Assembly (NCBI RefSeq): GCF_005876955.1
Contig: NZ_SSCL01000003.1
Location: 1-64,000, forward strand
Direction: 5' to 3'
Origin: Sinomonas gamaensis
GTDB taxonomy: Bacteria > Actinomycetota > Actinomycetes > Actinomycetales > Micrococcaceae
DNA length: 64,000 nt
Both the position numbers and the translations under genes were made by a program. Of this stretch, positions 49,801-58,986 are shown one piece after another (positions within the stretch are counted from its first letter, which is position 1; the number at the start of each line of letters is the position of its first letter). The notes under the pieces are model-generated. The model was not told the DNA's origin. It made no database searches and saw nothing but the letters and a program-made list of their open reading frames with translations.

Positions 49801-51690
49801 GTACTTCAGGCCGAGGTCGTAGAGGAAGAAGTCGCGCGCGTCCGCAGTCTCAATCTCGAAGGGCTTCTCGTCCAGGACCTCGAGTCCGAGGTTGTGGAAG
49901 TACGGGAGGATCTGGCTGAGGCTCTTGGGCTCGAGCAGGTACAGCTTGACGCGCGCGTCCTCCTCGAGCTCGTCCCCGACCCCTGCTGGGACGTAGACAC
50001 GGACGGATGGGCGCTCGGGCAGCTCTTCACCCTCAGCCTTCTCCGCCTCCGCCCGCTCGGCTGCGTACTCCTCGAAGCGCTCGATGTCCTCGAGCGCGTC
50101 CTCAATGCTGTAGTCCACGCGGTAGGACGCGGGGAAGGCGTCCTGCCACACGGCGGCAAGGTGTTCGGCCTCCTCGAGCGGCCGATTCCCGTGCAGAATC
50201 TCGGCGATCCCTTCTGCCCACGACCTCGTGGCGGTAACGAGCCGCTGCTCGAGGGCCGCGCCATCCGCAGACTTGATGTCCGCGTCCTTGGGAAGACGGA
50301 TCCGGAAGTAGAGGCGGGCGAGGGCCGAGTCGCTCAGGTGCGCGTCGTAGTCGATCTGGTCCGAATGGAACTCCTTCTCGAGCTCGACCTCGATGCGCCG
50401 CCGAACCGCCGTGTTGTAGCGATCCTTCGGCAGGTAGACCACCGCGTTCATGAACCGCCCATACACGTCCGGCCGGAGGAAGAGCCGAGTTCGGCGGCGC
50501 TCCTGCAAAAGCTGGATTCGCGTGACCGTCTCGAAGAGGAGGTCGGCGTCAATCTGGAAGAGTTCGTCACGAGGATAGGTCTCGAGGATCGCGAGGAGGT
50601 CCTTGCCCGAATGCGAATCGGCAGGGAAGCCGGAGCGACGCATGACGGCTTCGATCTTGTCCTTCACGATCGGGACGCTTCTCGCCGACTGAGTGTAGGC
50701 GGACGATGCGAAGAGACCGATGAAGCGGCGCTCGCCGTCGACCTGGCCCTGGGCATCGAATCTCTTGATGCCGATGTAGTCCAGATAGGCGGGCCGGTGG
50801 ACCGTGCTGCGCGAATTGGCCTTGGTGATGACCAGCGCTCGACGCTCGCGGGCGTGCGCCTGTCCCTCGGCGGTGAGGTGCTGGAGCGCATGGGCTCCGT
50901 CCCCACGGAGGAGCCCTAGGCCGCTCCCCTCGACGAGTTCGAGAACATCCTCACCGTTCTCTGTCTTGAGGTCGTATTCCCGGTATCCGAGGAAGGTGAA
51001 GTTCCCATCCTCGACCCAGCGGAGGAGTTCCTGCGTCGACCTCAGGTCGGGGATGTCGCGGGCACCGACGACTCCGTCGAGATCGTTCGCGATCTGGATA
51101 GCCTTGGCACGCATGGCCTGCCAGTCGTCAACGGCCGCTCGCACATCTCCGAGGACTCGGCGGATTCCTTCGACGATCTCGGGCTTCCGGCTCGAGGACG
51201 CGCGGTCGATCTCGATGGCGATCCAGGATTCCATGTGGGTGGTCAGATCTCCGTTGGCCACGAGCCGGCCGAGCTTCGGCAACGCTGCCGTGTCGCCGCT
51301 CGTGAGGCCCCATTGGGCCGGCACCCGCTCCACTTCGACGAGGACGTCGTCGGCACGGCGTCGTGTCACCACGAACATGGGGTGCACCACAAGATGGATG
51401 GCGGAGCGCTGACGGATGAGCTCGGCGCTCACAGAGTCGACGAGGAACGGCATATCGTCCGTGACGATGTAGACGATGCTCCGGCTGCCTTCGTCGACAA
51501 TATCGATCTTCGAGGTACCCGCGCGGCGCTCATCCGCCAGGACGCGGTGGTGCCGCGCCCGCTCCGCCAACGCCTCAGCCGGGTAGGACTGCCGGTCCTC
51601 TTCTGCGAGATGTTCGTAGTAGTCGGCGAGGAAGCGGGCTTCCTGCTCGGCTGTAGGGAACGGGGTCTGCTGCGCAGTTCCGGTCGACAC
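46825..51690 (-). CDS. gdh: NAD-dependent glutamate dehydrogenase, 180-kDa class
   Basis: 1621 residues from a GTG at 51690; the large bacterial L-glutamate:NAD+ oxidoreductase, which deaminates glutamate to 2-oxoglutarate. A long N-terminal regulatory part (ACT-like segments, for example [20 protein letters not shown] at about 69-88) leads to the catalytic core: [35 protein letters not shown] with the active-site Lys, [20 protein letters not shown] and [38 protein letters not shown] is in the NAD-binding part. Length equals the mycobacterial and Streptomyces enzymes, whose activity is controlled by the FHA protein GarA. It is followed by pdtaS about 110 bp downstream. Confidence 0.96.
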   Translation of the reverse strand: [1621 protein letters not shown]

Positions 51691-51783
51691 GGTGAAAATC
51701 GCCTCCAGGGAGCGGACTGTCCACTGCAGCGTTGCAGCGTTGAAACGAGCCTAGCGCGGCAGGATCGCTCCTGCCCTGTCACT

Positions 51784-53070
51784 TCACACAGCACTTCTTC
51801 GATTTCGCTGTCGTGAAGGACAAGCGAATTCCCGGATAGCGCTCCTCAGGCTGCTGTCGGGGGCTGATTCGAGCAGCATCTGGCCGCCGAAAAGAGCCGC
51901 GTCCGCCGTTTCCGGCTCGAAGGGAACGAGGGCGGCGATCGGGCGCGAAGGCCCGAAGCGATCCCACGCTTCCCGCAGCGACCGCTCGGGAAAGCGTCCA
52001 AGGGAGGCGCGTCGAACCTTGTTGAACACCACGTCGGGAGTTACGCGGGGCAGGCTTCTCTCGAGGTCGTTCAAGGCGCGGACGAGCCGGGGCATCCCGA
52101 TGGCATCCGCTGCCCCCACCGCTACGACGCGATCCGCGACCTCAAGCGCGAGGAGCGTCGTGGCGTTCCGCCGGGGCGCCACAGTGTCGAAGGCCATCTC
52201 CTCGTCAGCCTCCACCGAGAATCCCGCATCGACGACCACGACGTCGCTGAGGGCGCGGCACCCGTCGAGCACAACGCCGAACGCCGCGGCGCGCAGTTCC
52301 GCCCACCTGTCCGAGCGAGTGATTCCCGTGAGCACCCGAAGTTCGCCCGTTCCTGCAACCACGGCCGGGGCGAGCCGTTCCAAGTTCTCAGCCGTGAGCA
52401 TTCCCTGATCCGCGAGGCGACAGGCCTGAGCCAGGCCTGCTGACTCATCGAGCAGACCAAGATGTGCTGCTACAGAGGGTCCGTATGTATCTGCGTCGAC
52501 GACCGTGACCCCTCTGCCCGACGCCGCCATCTCGGCCGCGACGTTGAGCGCAAGGGTGGTCCGTCCGGGCGACCCGATCGGCCCCCAGAAGGCAAGGACT
52601 TGGCCGCGGGCCTTCCCCTCGTCGCCCGCCGGGGCCTGCTCGCCGGGGACCGGCTTGGCGAACACAGATGGCCGGGCTCCAGGGAGGGAGAAGGACGGCG
52701 ACGGCGAATTGTCGGTTGGCATCCCTGCAGCCTGTGCGGCATCAGCAATGACGGCGCCAATATGCTGTACATCCGCTGATTCGGACGCCGTCATCAATCC
52801 GAGAGCCTCAAGGCGACGCCGTTCGCCGTCGTCGTCCGTGAGACAGACCAAGCCCACCCCAGATGTGGCAAGCCGGTCGGCAAGAGTCAGCGTCACGTCG
52901 GCAGTCGCACCTACGACGACGGCGACCCGCGCGAGACCGCTCTGGCATGCCGCAATGAGCTCCGCTAATTCTTCGCAACGTCGCACCACCGCAACGACGC
53001 CGCTCCGCGATTCGAGGGCGACAAGGGGGTCATCCTGATGGGAACCGATCGCAACGACTGGAATGCTCAT
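51784..53070 (-). CDS. ParA/CpaE-like ATPase with variant Walker A
   Basis: 428 residues from the ATG at 53070, which overlaps the stop of the SAF-domain gene (ATGA). An N-terminal response-regulator-like domain (about 1-120: VVAIGSHQDDPLVALESRSG, then AVVVGATADVTLTLADRLA, then GLVCLTDDDGER), a Pro-rich linker, and a MinD/ParA-type ATPase from about 155 (QVLAFWGPIGSPGRTTLALN, then VTVVDADTYGPSVAAHLGL, then DVVVVDAGFSV). The P-loop reads GSPGRTT, with Arg where ParA proteins have Lys. CpaE-like proteins localise the Tad pilus apparatus. Its SAF partner resembles CpaB, so the pair may be the remaining part of a Tad-like system; no tad ATPase is adjacent. Confidence 0.85.
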   Translation of the reverse strand: MSIPVVAIGSHQDDPLVALESRSGVVAVVRRCEELAELIAACQSGLARVAVVVGATADVTLTLADRLATSGVGLVCLTDDDGERRRLEALGLMTASESADVQHIGAVIADAAQAAGMPTDNSPSPSFSLPGARPSVFAKPVPGEQAPAGDEGKARGQVLAFWGPIGSPGRTTLALNVAAEMAASGRGVTVVDADTYGPSVAAHLGLLDESAGLAQACRLADQGMLTAENLERLAPAVVAGTGELRVLTGITRSDRWAELRAAAFGVVLDGCRALSDVVVVDAGFSVEADEEMAFDTVAPRRNATTLLALEVADRVVAVGAADAIGMPRLVRALNDLERSLPRVTPDVVFNKVRRASLGRFPERSLREAWDRFGPSRPIAALVPFEPETADAALFGGQMLLESAPDSSLRSAIREFACPSRQRNRRSAV

Positions 53071-53708
53071 GATCCGCGGCCTGAAGGATTCCAGACGACA
53101 CTGACCTTCGCCTTGTTCGCCTGTGCCCCAAGGAGCGCGGGGAGCTGCTGGGGGTCGACGAGGACATGGACCACCGTCTCGCGCTGCCCGCCGAGGGCGG
53201 ACGCAGAAGTCTCCACGTGGGCCACCTCGGCGGCCGGCACGAGCAGCTTCGGCTCTGCGTAGCCATTGCGGCCATCCGAGAGGGCGACCCATACGTCCAC
53301 GCGCACCCCCGCGACAATCGCTGCCGGTAGCGCTTCCGTGAGGTTGATCGAAACGGGCCGACGGCCGAGCCGATCAGCAGAGCCCAAGCTGGACACCGGG
53401 ACCAGGTCTCCCTTCGGAATGCGCTGCACGGCGACTCGGCCCGCAACTTCCAACGGTTCGCCCAGATAGCGACCCTCGGCATCTCCCAAATGCACCTCGA
53501 CCGCGATGAGATCATCACTGCCCACCGCGTCTCCGACCCCGATGTTCTCTCGCGCCGCATACACGATCGTCTTGATCTCGGCCGCGCGGACCAAGGCTAC
53601 AACGCCTGAGATGGAGAGCAGGACCAACAGAACTCCGACGAGCAATCGCGGATCCCTCCACGATGGTCGCCTCAATCGTCCGCTTTCGGCCGTACTCAGC
53701 GATTCCAT
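53067..53708 (-). CDS. SAF-domain membrane protein (CpaB/FlgA-like)
   Basis: 213 residues from the ATG at 53708, with GGGGGAG about 5 nt upstream. One membrane anchor (DPRLLVGVLLVLLSISGVVA, about 21-40) is followed by a SAF domain (about 48-115: TIVYAARENIGVGDAVGSDD, then RVAVQRIPKGDLVPVSSLG) and a C-terminal beta-rich region (VSINLTEALPAAIVAGVRVD). The topology resembles CpaB/RcpC, the periplasmic-side part of Tad pilus systems. It is translationally coupled to the ParA/CpaE-like gene. Confidence 0.85.
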   Translation of the reverse strand: MESLSTAESGRLRRPSWRDPRLLVGVLLVLLSISGVVALVRAAEIKTIVYAARENIGVGDAVGSDDLIAVEVHLGDAEGRYLGEPLEVAGRVAVQRIPKGDLVPVSSLGSADRLGRRPVSINLTEALPAAIVAGVRVDVWVALSDGRNGYAEPKLLVPAAEVAHVETSASALGGQRETVVHVLVDPQQLPALLGAQANKAKVSVVWNPSGRGS

Positions 53709-53858
53709 GACCACTCCCCCACTTCGGTCCGCTCACTGGTCGAGCAGCTCCGCCGCCAGTCTGGATCAATCCTCGACGAAGACGAACCAAGGGGGACAAA
53801 ACACGCCAAACGATATGCACAAAGGCCATCGACACCCCGAGACTGGCACAATGGGGGC

Positions 53859-54080
53859 ATGCCTCGCTTCCTGACGCTCGCGGACGTGTGCGAACAGCTC
53901 CAGATCAGCACCGCCCAGGCCTATGCCTTGGTTCGCAGCGGCGAACTCAAGGCGATCCAAGTGGGCGGGCGTGGGCAGTGGCGGGTCGAAGACGTCAAGC
54001 TCGAGGAATACATCCAAGCCAGCTACGCCAAGACCGAACGGATGCTCGCGGAGAGCCGTTCCCTGCAGAAGCCTCGCTGA
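53859..54080 (+). CDS. BldC/excisionase-like HTH DNA-binding protein
   Basis: 73 residues. A single MerR-like winged helix: FLTLADVCEQLQISTAQAYA (recognition helices), then LVRSGELKAIQVGGRGQWRV (wing), then a helical tail EDVKLEEYIQASYAKTERML. This fits small BldC/Xis-like proteins that bind direct repeats. ATG at 53859. It is divergent from the SAF-domain gene (150 bp between) and convergent with the next hypothetical gene. It is a chromosomal regulator type common in Actinobacteria, not evidence of a prophage. Confidence 0.9.
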   Translation: MPRFLTLADVCEQLQISTAQAYALVRSGELKAIQVGGRGQWRVEDVKLEEYIQASYAKTERMLAESRSLQKPR

Positions 54081-54090
54081 GGGGCGTCGC

Positions 54091-54642
54091 TCACCCCAGA
54101 GAACTGACCGCGATGAGCGCGGCCAGCGGAATCACGGTCGTTCCCTCGACTTGCCGTCGTCCCCAGCCATCGCTAGCGCGGGCGATCTCGACATAGTCTC
54201 GCCCGACCACATCGATCACTCCGGATACAAGCAGAGCCTCCGCGCGCCCAGCGTCCACGTGACACGTGACCGCCGCCCTGCCTCGCGCGAGCGCTCGGAG
54301 GGCCGATCCCAGGGTCAGTTCCCTCCGGACCCTCGACACCTCCAGCCGAGCATCACGATTCAGTCCCACGACAGTGACGATGCTTGGCAGAGGGACGAGA
54401 AAGCTCCTCGGCCGTGCGTCGAGGGCAAGCCAGTCCATGGCCACCTCAACGGGCCGCCCCTTGACCCGAACTCCGCAGGCCAGGAGGAGCTCAACCGCCC
54501 CGTGATGTGGGCGCAGCCGATCCGCCAGCGTGAGCAGTGCCTGCTCCGCCCGCGCCAGATCTCCCGCCTGATCCTCGACCAGAGCGCGTTCGGCAGCAGT
54601 CAGTTGTGATTCAAAGTCGTCGAAAAGAGCCCCCCAGCGCAT
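54091..54642 (-). CDS. Hypothetical protein (183 aa)
   Basis: 183 residues from the ATG at 54642, preceded directly by GAGGGG. An N-terminal helical part (WGALFDDFESQLTAAERALV, then LARAEQALLTLADRL) is followed by a beta-rich part with FLVPLPSIVTVVGLNRDARL and VSGVIDVVGRDYVEIARASD, ending in EGTTVIPLAALIAVSSL. No membrane segment or signal. I do not recognise the family, but composition and ribosome binding site support it as real. Confidence 0.7.
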   Translation of the reverse strand: MRWGALFDDFESQLTAAERALVEDQAGDLARAEQALLTLADRLRPHHGAVELLLACGVRVKGRPVEVAMDWLALDARPRSFLVPLPSIVTVVGLNRDARLEVSRVRRELTLGSALRALARGRAAVTCHVDAGRAEALLVSGVIDVVGRDYVEIARASDGWGRRQVEGTTVIPLAALIAVSSLG

Positions 54643-54799
54643 CCCCTCACCCTAGGTATCACTTGCCTTGCGGGCAACGCGAAGATGCACTTCCGCTGGA
54701 CATCGGTTGTGAAACCGATTCAGACTTGGTCAAACAACACCAAATGCCACCAAACCGCATACGGCCTTGCTAACCAAGGCTCCAACAACTGGGGGACCC

Positions 54800-55642
54800 A
54801 TGAACAAACACGAACTCAGCGCGGACGGCCTGCTGGCCGTTCTCGTCCTTGTGCTCGCGGCCGGGCTCGCCGGCATCGGCAGCCTTCTCCCAAGCGGTCC
54901 ACATCAGGGCATTGACGCGCTCCTTGGACTCTGCGCCAGCACAGCCGGGGTGGGACTCGCGGCGTGGTGGTTGGGCTCCACATGTCTCGCGATCGTTTCC
55001 GCGCTCCTCGCAGCGGCGGGCAGTTACCGGTGGGCCCGTTGGACGGGCGCCCTCGCTCCGGCTTTCATGCGCCGCCTCGCACTGGGCGTTCTTGGGCTCA
55101 GTCTCGTCGCCGCGCCATCGGCCTACGCCGTGTCGGAGCCTCTGGATCCCGCATGGCGGGTGAGTGCAGTCGAGACGACCGCCGCTGCCACAGAGAACCC
55201 GGTGCCTTCGCAGAACGAGAACGAAGCCACTCCGCAGAAACGGGACGAACAACCCTTACCAGTGGTGGGCGAACACCCGGAGATCGTGGCCGAGCCGCTG
55301 CAGGAACAGGCCAAACCTGCTCAGGCGGCTGCGCCAGAGACGATTCTCCCCCGTTCGGCGGAGACCGCTCTTCCCGAGGCATGGACACCACAGCCTGAAC
55401 AATCCCCGAGCGGCCCGCTCACAAGACCGGTAACCAGGGACTCAGTGACACCTCCGAGCATGGTCGAGGTGCGGCCCGGCGACTCCCTCTGGAGCGTGGC
55501 TGCCCGGTATCTCGGCCCGGGAGCGAGCGCGAGGGATATCGCAGAAGCCTGGCCCGACTGGTTCGAAGCCAACCGGTCCGTGATCGGTGACAACCCGGAT
55601 GTGATCCGTCCGGGTCAGCTCCTCGTCGCACCCCACCGCTGA
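54800..55642 (+). CDS. Membrane-anchored LysM-domain protein
   Basis: 280 residues from the ATG at 54800, with GGGGGA upstream. Three or four hydrophobic segments fill the first 115 residues (LLAVLVLVLAAGLAGIG, LAAWWLGSTCLAIVSALLAA, LALGVLGLSLVAAPSAYAV). A Glu/Pro-rich linker (about 125-215) and a C-terminal LysM domain (about 225-280: VEVRPGDSLWSVAARYLG, ending IRPGQLLVAP) follow. LysM binds peptidoglycan, so the tail should lie outside the membrane. It is upstream of the DUF6459-like gene by 54 bp and probably cotranscribed. Confidence 0.85.
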   Translation: MNKHELSADGLLAVLVLVLAAGLAGIGSLLPSGPHQGIDALLGLCASTAGVGLAAWWLGSTCLAIVSALLAAAGSYRWARWTGALAPAFMRRLALGVLGLSLVAAPSAYAVSEPLDPAWRVSAVETTAAATENPVPSQNENEATPQKRDEQPLPVVGEHPEIVAEPLQEQAKPAQAAAPETILPRSAETALPEAWTPQPEQSPSGPLTRPVTRDSVTPPSMVEVRPGDSLWSVAARYLGPGASARDIAEAWPDWFEANRSVIGDNPDVIRPGQLLVAPHR

Positions 55643-55696
55643 CTCACCTCTGGACCCCACGGCTCAGTTCCCGCCTTAAACAGAAGGATCACAGCC

Positions 55697-56188
55697 ATGA
55701 ACGAAAATCCACGTCTCGTCCTTCACCGCGGATCGCTCTCCGAGGCCGGCGCCCTGGGAGTTGAAGGCTCGTCGGCACTCGCGCTCCCCGTCGAAGCCGC
55801 CGAACCACTGCAACTGCACAGCATCGGGTCTGCGGCGGAGCAGAAGTGGGTCGCGCAGCTCGCAGGACGCATCACGAGTGCCGCGATCGAGGTCCTCGCA
55901 GGCCGCCGCCCAGTCCAACAGCTCGCCCGCTGGCTCGACAGAGACGTCCTTGCGACGCTTCAGCTGCGCGCTCGGCTCAGTCGCGCCGAAGGGGCCGGCC
56001 GTTCCGGAAAGTTGGCACTCGTTCACCGCGGAGCGAGTCTCGTCTCATCACGAGCCATGATGGTCCAGCCCGGTATCTACGAGGCTTCGGCCGTCGTCTC
56101 CGACCGGGTGCGCTGCCGGGCCGTAGCGCTCCGCCTCGAGCAGGTCCGCGACTCCGGGTGGCGAGTGACGGCACTCGAAATCGGCTGA
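55697..56188 (+). CDS. DUF6459-like (Rv3231c-type) protein
   Basis: 163 residues. AGRITSAAIEVLAGRRPVQQ, LARWLDRDVLATLQLRARLS and VRCRAVALRLEQVRDSGWRV are hallmarks of a small actinobacterial protein encoded next to secA, usually called DUF6459 or Rv3231c-type; the number is from memory. The ATG at 55697 has a weak GGATC ribosome binding site. It has no signal peptide or membrane segment. It is convergent with secA, 7 bp between stops. Role unknown. Confidence 0.75.
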   Translation: MNENPRLVLHRGSLSEAGALGVEGSSALALPVEAAEPLQLHSIGSAAEQKWVAQLAGRITSAAIEVLAGRRPVQQLARWLDRDVLATLQLRARLSRAEGAGRSGKLALVHRGASLVSSRAMMVQPGIYEASAVVSDRVRCRAVALRLEQVRDSGWRVTALEIG

Positions 56189-56195
56189 GTCCTTC

Positions 56196-58925
56196 TCAGC
56201 GGCGACGGTTCTTGGCCCGACGGGGCGCCTGCTGCTGCCCGTTGCCAGCCGGACCCGTGGCGTCCTTGCGCGTACCCCGCGAACCATTCTGCGCGGTCTT
56301 GGCGGACCTCGCCTGCTCGATGTGTGTCTCCGTGCTCCCGTCCTCGGCGGGCGCGGTGTATTGGAGCTGGGTGGGCTGCGCCGGGGCCTCGAGGCCAGGC
56401 GCCGGCGGTTGGCCGGCTTCGACGGTCGCCTCCGCAGGCTGCACCTCAAGGTTGTACAGGAAGGCGACGGACTCCTCCCGAATGCCCTCCATCATCGCCT
56501 GGAACATGCCGTAGCCCTCACGCTGGTATTCGACAAGAGGATCGCGCTGGGCCATCGCCCGAAGGCCAATGCCCTCCTTGAGATAGTCCATCTCGTAGAG
56601 GTGTTCCTGCCACTTGCGGCCGATGACCGAGAGGACGACGCGCCGTTCGAGTTCTCGCATCGTCTCCGAACCGATCTGCTCCTCACGCCGCTGGTACACA
56701 AGCTTGGCGTCGGAGAGGATCTCCTCCTTCAGCATCTCCACAGTCACCCGCGACTTGCCGCCGGCCTCTTCGATGATGTCCTGGGGGGTGATCGTGGTGG
56801 GGTACAGCGTGCGGAGGTTGTTCCACAGCCCGTGGAAGTCCCAGTCGTCGCCATTCCCCTCTGCTGTGGCGGAATCGATCATCGCGGTGAGGGTGTCCTC
56901 GATGAAGAACTGGACCTTCTCGTGGAGGTCATCTCCCTCGAGAATCCGCCGCCGATCGCCGTAGATGGCCTCGCGCTGGCGGTTGAGGACGTCGTCATAC
57001 TTGAGCACGTTCTTACGTTGCTCGGCGTTCCGGCTCTCCACCTGCGCCTGGGCAGACTGGATAGCGCGGGAGACAAGCTTCGACTCGAGCGGGGTCTCGT
57101 CGGGCAGGCTGCTCGCCATGAGGCGCTCGGCCCCGCCCGTGCCAAAGAGGCGCATCAGATCGTCGGTCAGCGAGAGGTAGAAGCGAGACTCGCCCGGATC
57201 GCCCTGGCGGCCGGAGCGACCACGCAGCTGGTTGTCGATGCGGCGGGATTCGTGCCGCTCCGTTCCGAGGACGTAGAGGCCACCAAGCTCGAGGACCTCC
57301 TCGTGCTCGGCCTTGACCGCCTCCTGGGCGGCTGCGAGCGCTGCCGGCCACGCGGTCTCGTAGGCTTCCGAATCCTGTTCTGGATCAAGGCCCCGCGCGG
57401 CGAGGTCTGCAACGGCCATGAACTCCGCGTTCCCGCCGAGCATGATGTCGGTGCCACGGCCAGCCATGTTGGTGGCCACCGTGACGGCTCCCTTGCGACC
57501 GGCCTGGGCCACGATCGCAGCCTCGCGCGCGTGGTTCTTGGCGTTGAGCACCTCGTGCCGGACGCCCGCCTTCGCCAGCGCCTGGGAGAGGTATTCGCTC
57601 TTCTCGACGCTCGTCGTGCCCACGAGCACCGGCTGGCCCTTGGCGTTGCGGCGTGAGATGTCCTTCACGACCGCCTCGAACTTCACTACCTCGTTCTTGT
57701 AGACGAGGTCCGGCTGATCCTCACGCGCCATGGGCTTGTTGGTCGGAATCGGGACGACGCCGAGCTTGTAGGTGCTCATGAACTCGGCCGCCTCGGTCTC
57801 GGCCGTGCCGGTCATGCCGGAGAGCTTTTCGTAAAGGCGGAAGTAGTTCTGGAGCGTGATCGTGGCGAGAGTCTGATTCTCGGCCTTGATCTCCACGCCT
57901 TCCTTGGCTTCGATCGCCTGGTGCATGCCCTCGTTGTAGCGCCGTCCGGGGAGGATGCGCCCCGTGTGCTCGTCGACGATCAGCACCTCGCCGTCGAGGA
58001 CGACGTAGTCCTTGTCCCGCTTGAACAGCTCCTTGGCCTTGATGGCGTTGTTGAGGAAGCCGATGAGGGGCGTGTTCGCAGACTCGTAGAGGTTGTGGAT
58101 GCCGAGGTAGTCCTCGACCTTCTCGATGCCCGGCTCGAGGACGCCGACGGTGCGCTTCTTCTCGTCCACCTCGTAGTCGCCCTCGCCGAGGCGCAGCGCG
58201 ATCTTGGCGAACTCGGAGTACCACCGGTTGGCATCGCCCTGAGCAGGACCCGAGATGATGAGCGGCGTGCGGGCCTCGTCGATCAGAATCGAGTCGACCT
58301 CGTCCACGATCGCGAAGTGGTGGCCGCGCTGGACCAGCTCATTCTTGTCCCACGCCATGTTGTCGCGGAGGTAGTCAAAGCCGAACTCGTTGTTCGTCCC
58401 GTAGGTGATGTCGGCGTCGTACTGCTTTTTGCGCGCCGCGGGATCCATGCTCGAGAGGATGCAGCCGCTGGACACGCCGAGGAAGCGGAAGACCCGGCCC
58501 ATGAGCTCGGACTGGTACTCGGCGAGGTAGTCGTTGACCGTGACCACGTGCACGCCTTTGCCGCCCAAGGCGTTCAGGTACGCGGGCGCGGTCGCGACGA
58601 GCGTCTTGCCCTCGCCGGTCTTCATCTCGGCGATGTTGCCGAGGTGCAGGGCCGCGCCGCCCATGAGCTGCACGTCGAAGTGGCGCATGCCCAAAGTGCG
58701 TCCCGCTGCCTCGCGGACGGCGGCGAAGGCTTCCGGGAGGAGATCGTCCAGCTTCTCGCCATCCCCGTGGCGTGCCCTGAGCCGGTCGGTTTCCTCGCGC
58801 AGCTCTGCGTCCGTGAACCCCTTGAACTCCTCTTCGAGCGCATTCGTCGCATCGACATAGACGCGCAGCTGCTTCAGGATCCGGCGGTCGCCGGTCCGGA
58901 GGAGTTTCTCGAGAAGGTTTGCCAC
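56196..58925 (-). CDS. secA: Preprotein translocase ATPase SecA
   Basis: 909 residues from a GTG at 58925, with AGGGAG upstream; the motor that drives unfolded proteins through Sec[23 protein letters not shown] is Walker A (about 98-117), [20 protein letters not shown] holds the DEAD-type Walker [21 protein letters not shown] is motif V and [20 protein letters not shown] is motif VI. The C-terminal tail is Gln/Arg-rich and lacks the zinc-binding Cys cluster. A second SecA exists in many Actinobacteria; this longer one is the housekeeping SecA1 type. Its neighbours YcaQ, HPF, ComF and LpqB are the usual ones. Confidence 0.97.
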   Translation of the reverse strand: MANLLEKLLRTGDRRILKQLRVYVDATNALEEEFKGFTDAELREETDRLRARHGDGEKLDDLLPEAFAAVREAAGRTLGMRHFDVQLMGGAALHLGNIAEMKTGEGKTLVATAPAYLNALGGKGVHVVTVNDYLAEYQSELMGRVFRFLGVSSGCILSSMDPAARKKQYDADITYGTNNEFGFDYLRDNMAWDKNELVQRGHHFAIVDEVDSILIDEARTPLIISGPAQGDANRWYSEFAKIALRLGEGDYEVDEKKRTVGVLEPGIEKVEDYLGIHNLYESANTPLIGFLNNAIKAKELFKRDKDYVVLDGEVLIVDEHTGRILPGRRYNEGMHQAIEAKEGVEIKAENQTLATITLQNYFRLYEKLSGMTGTAETEAAEFMSTYKLGVVPIPTNKPMAREDQPDLVYKNEVVKFEAVVKDISRRNAKGQPVLVGTTSVEKSEYLSQALAKAGVRHEVLNAKNHAREAAIVAQAGRKGAVTVATNMAGRGTDIMLGGNAEFMAVADLAARGLDPEQDSEAYETAWPAALAAAQEAVKAEHEEVLELGGLYVLGTERHESRRIDNQLRGRSGRQGDPGESRFYLSLTDDLMRLFGTGGAERLMASSLPDETPLESKLVSRAIQSAQAQVESRNAEQRKNVLKYDDVLNRQREAIYGDRRRILEGDDLHEKVQFFIEDTLTAMIDSATAEGNGDDWDFHGLWNNLRTLYPTTITPQDIIEEAGGKSRVTVEMLKEEILSDAKLVYQRREEQIGSETMRELERRVVLSVIGRKWQEHLYEMDYLKEGIGLRAMAQRDPLVEYQREGYGMFQAMMEGIREESVAFLYNLEVQPAEATVEAGQPPAPGLEAPAQPTQLQYTAPAEDGSTETHIEQARSAKTAQNGSRGTRKDATGPAGNGQQQAPRRAKNRRR

Positions 58926-58986
58926 GTGGCTTTCGCTCCCTTGTCAATGGCGTACGCAGCAGCGCGAGTGCTGCAGCGGGCGGCTT

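Noticed and set aside
49267-50919. A 550-codon open frame antisense to gdh
   Set aside because: Mirror of the high-GC codon pattern of gdh; no start signal and no recognisable motif.
53859-54080. Small excisionase-like protein as sign of a prophage
   Set aside because: Neighbours are core genes, no integrase or attachment site is nearby, and BldC-type proteins are normal chromosomal regulators.
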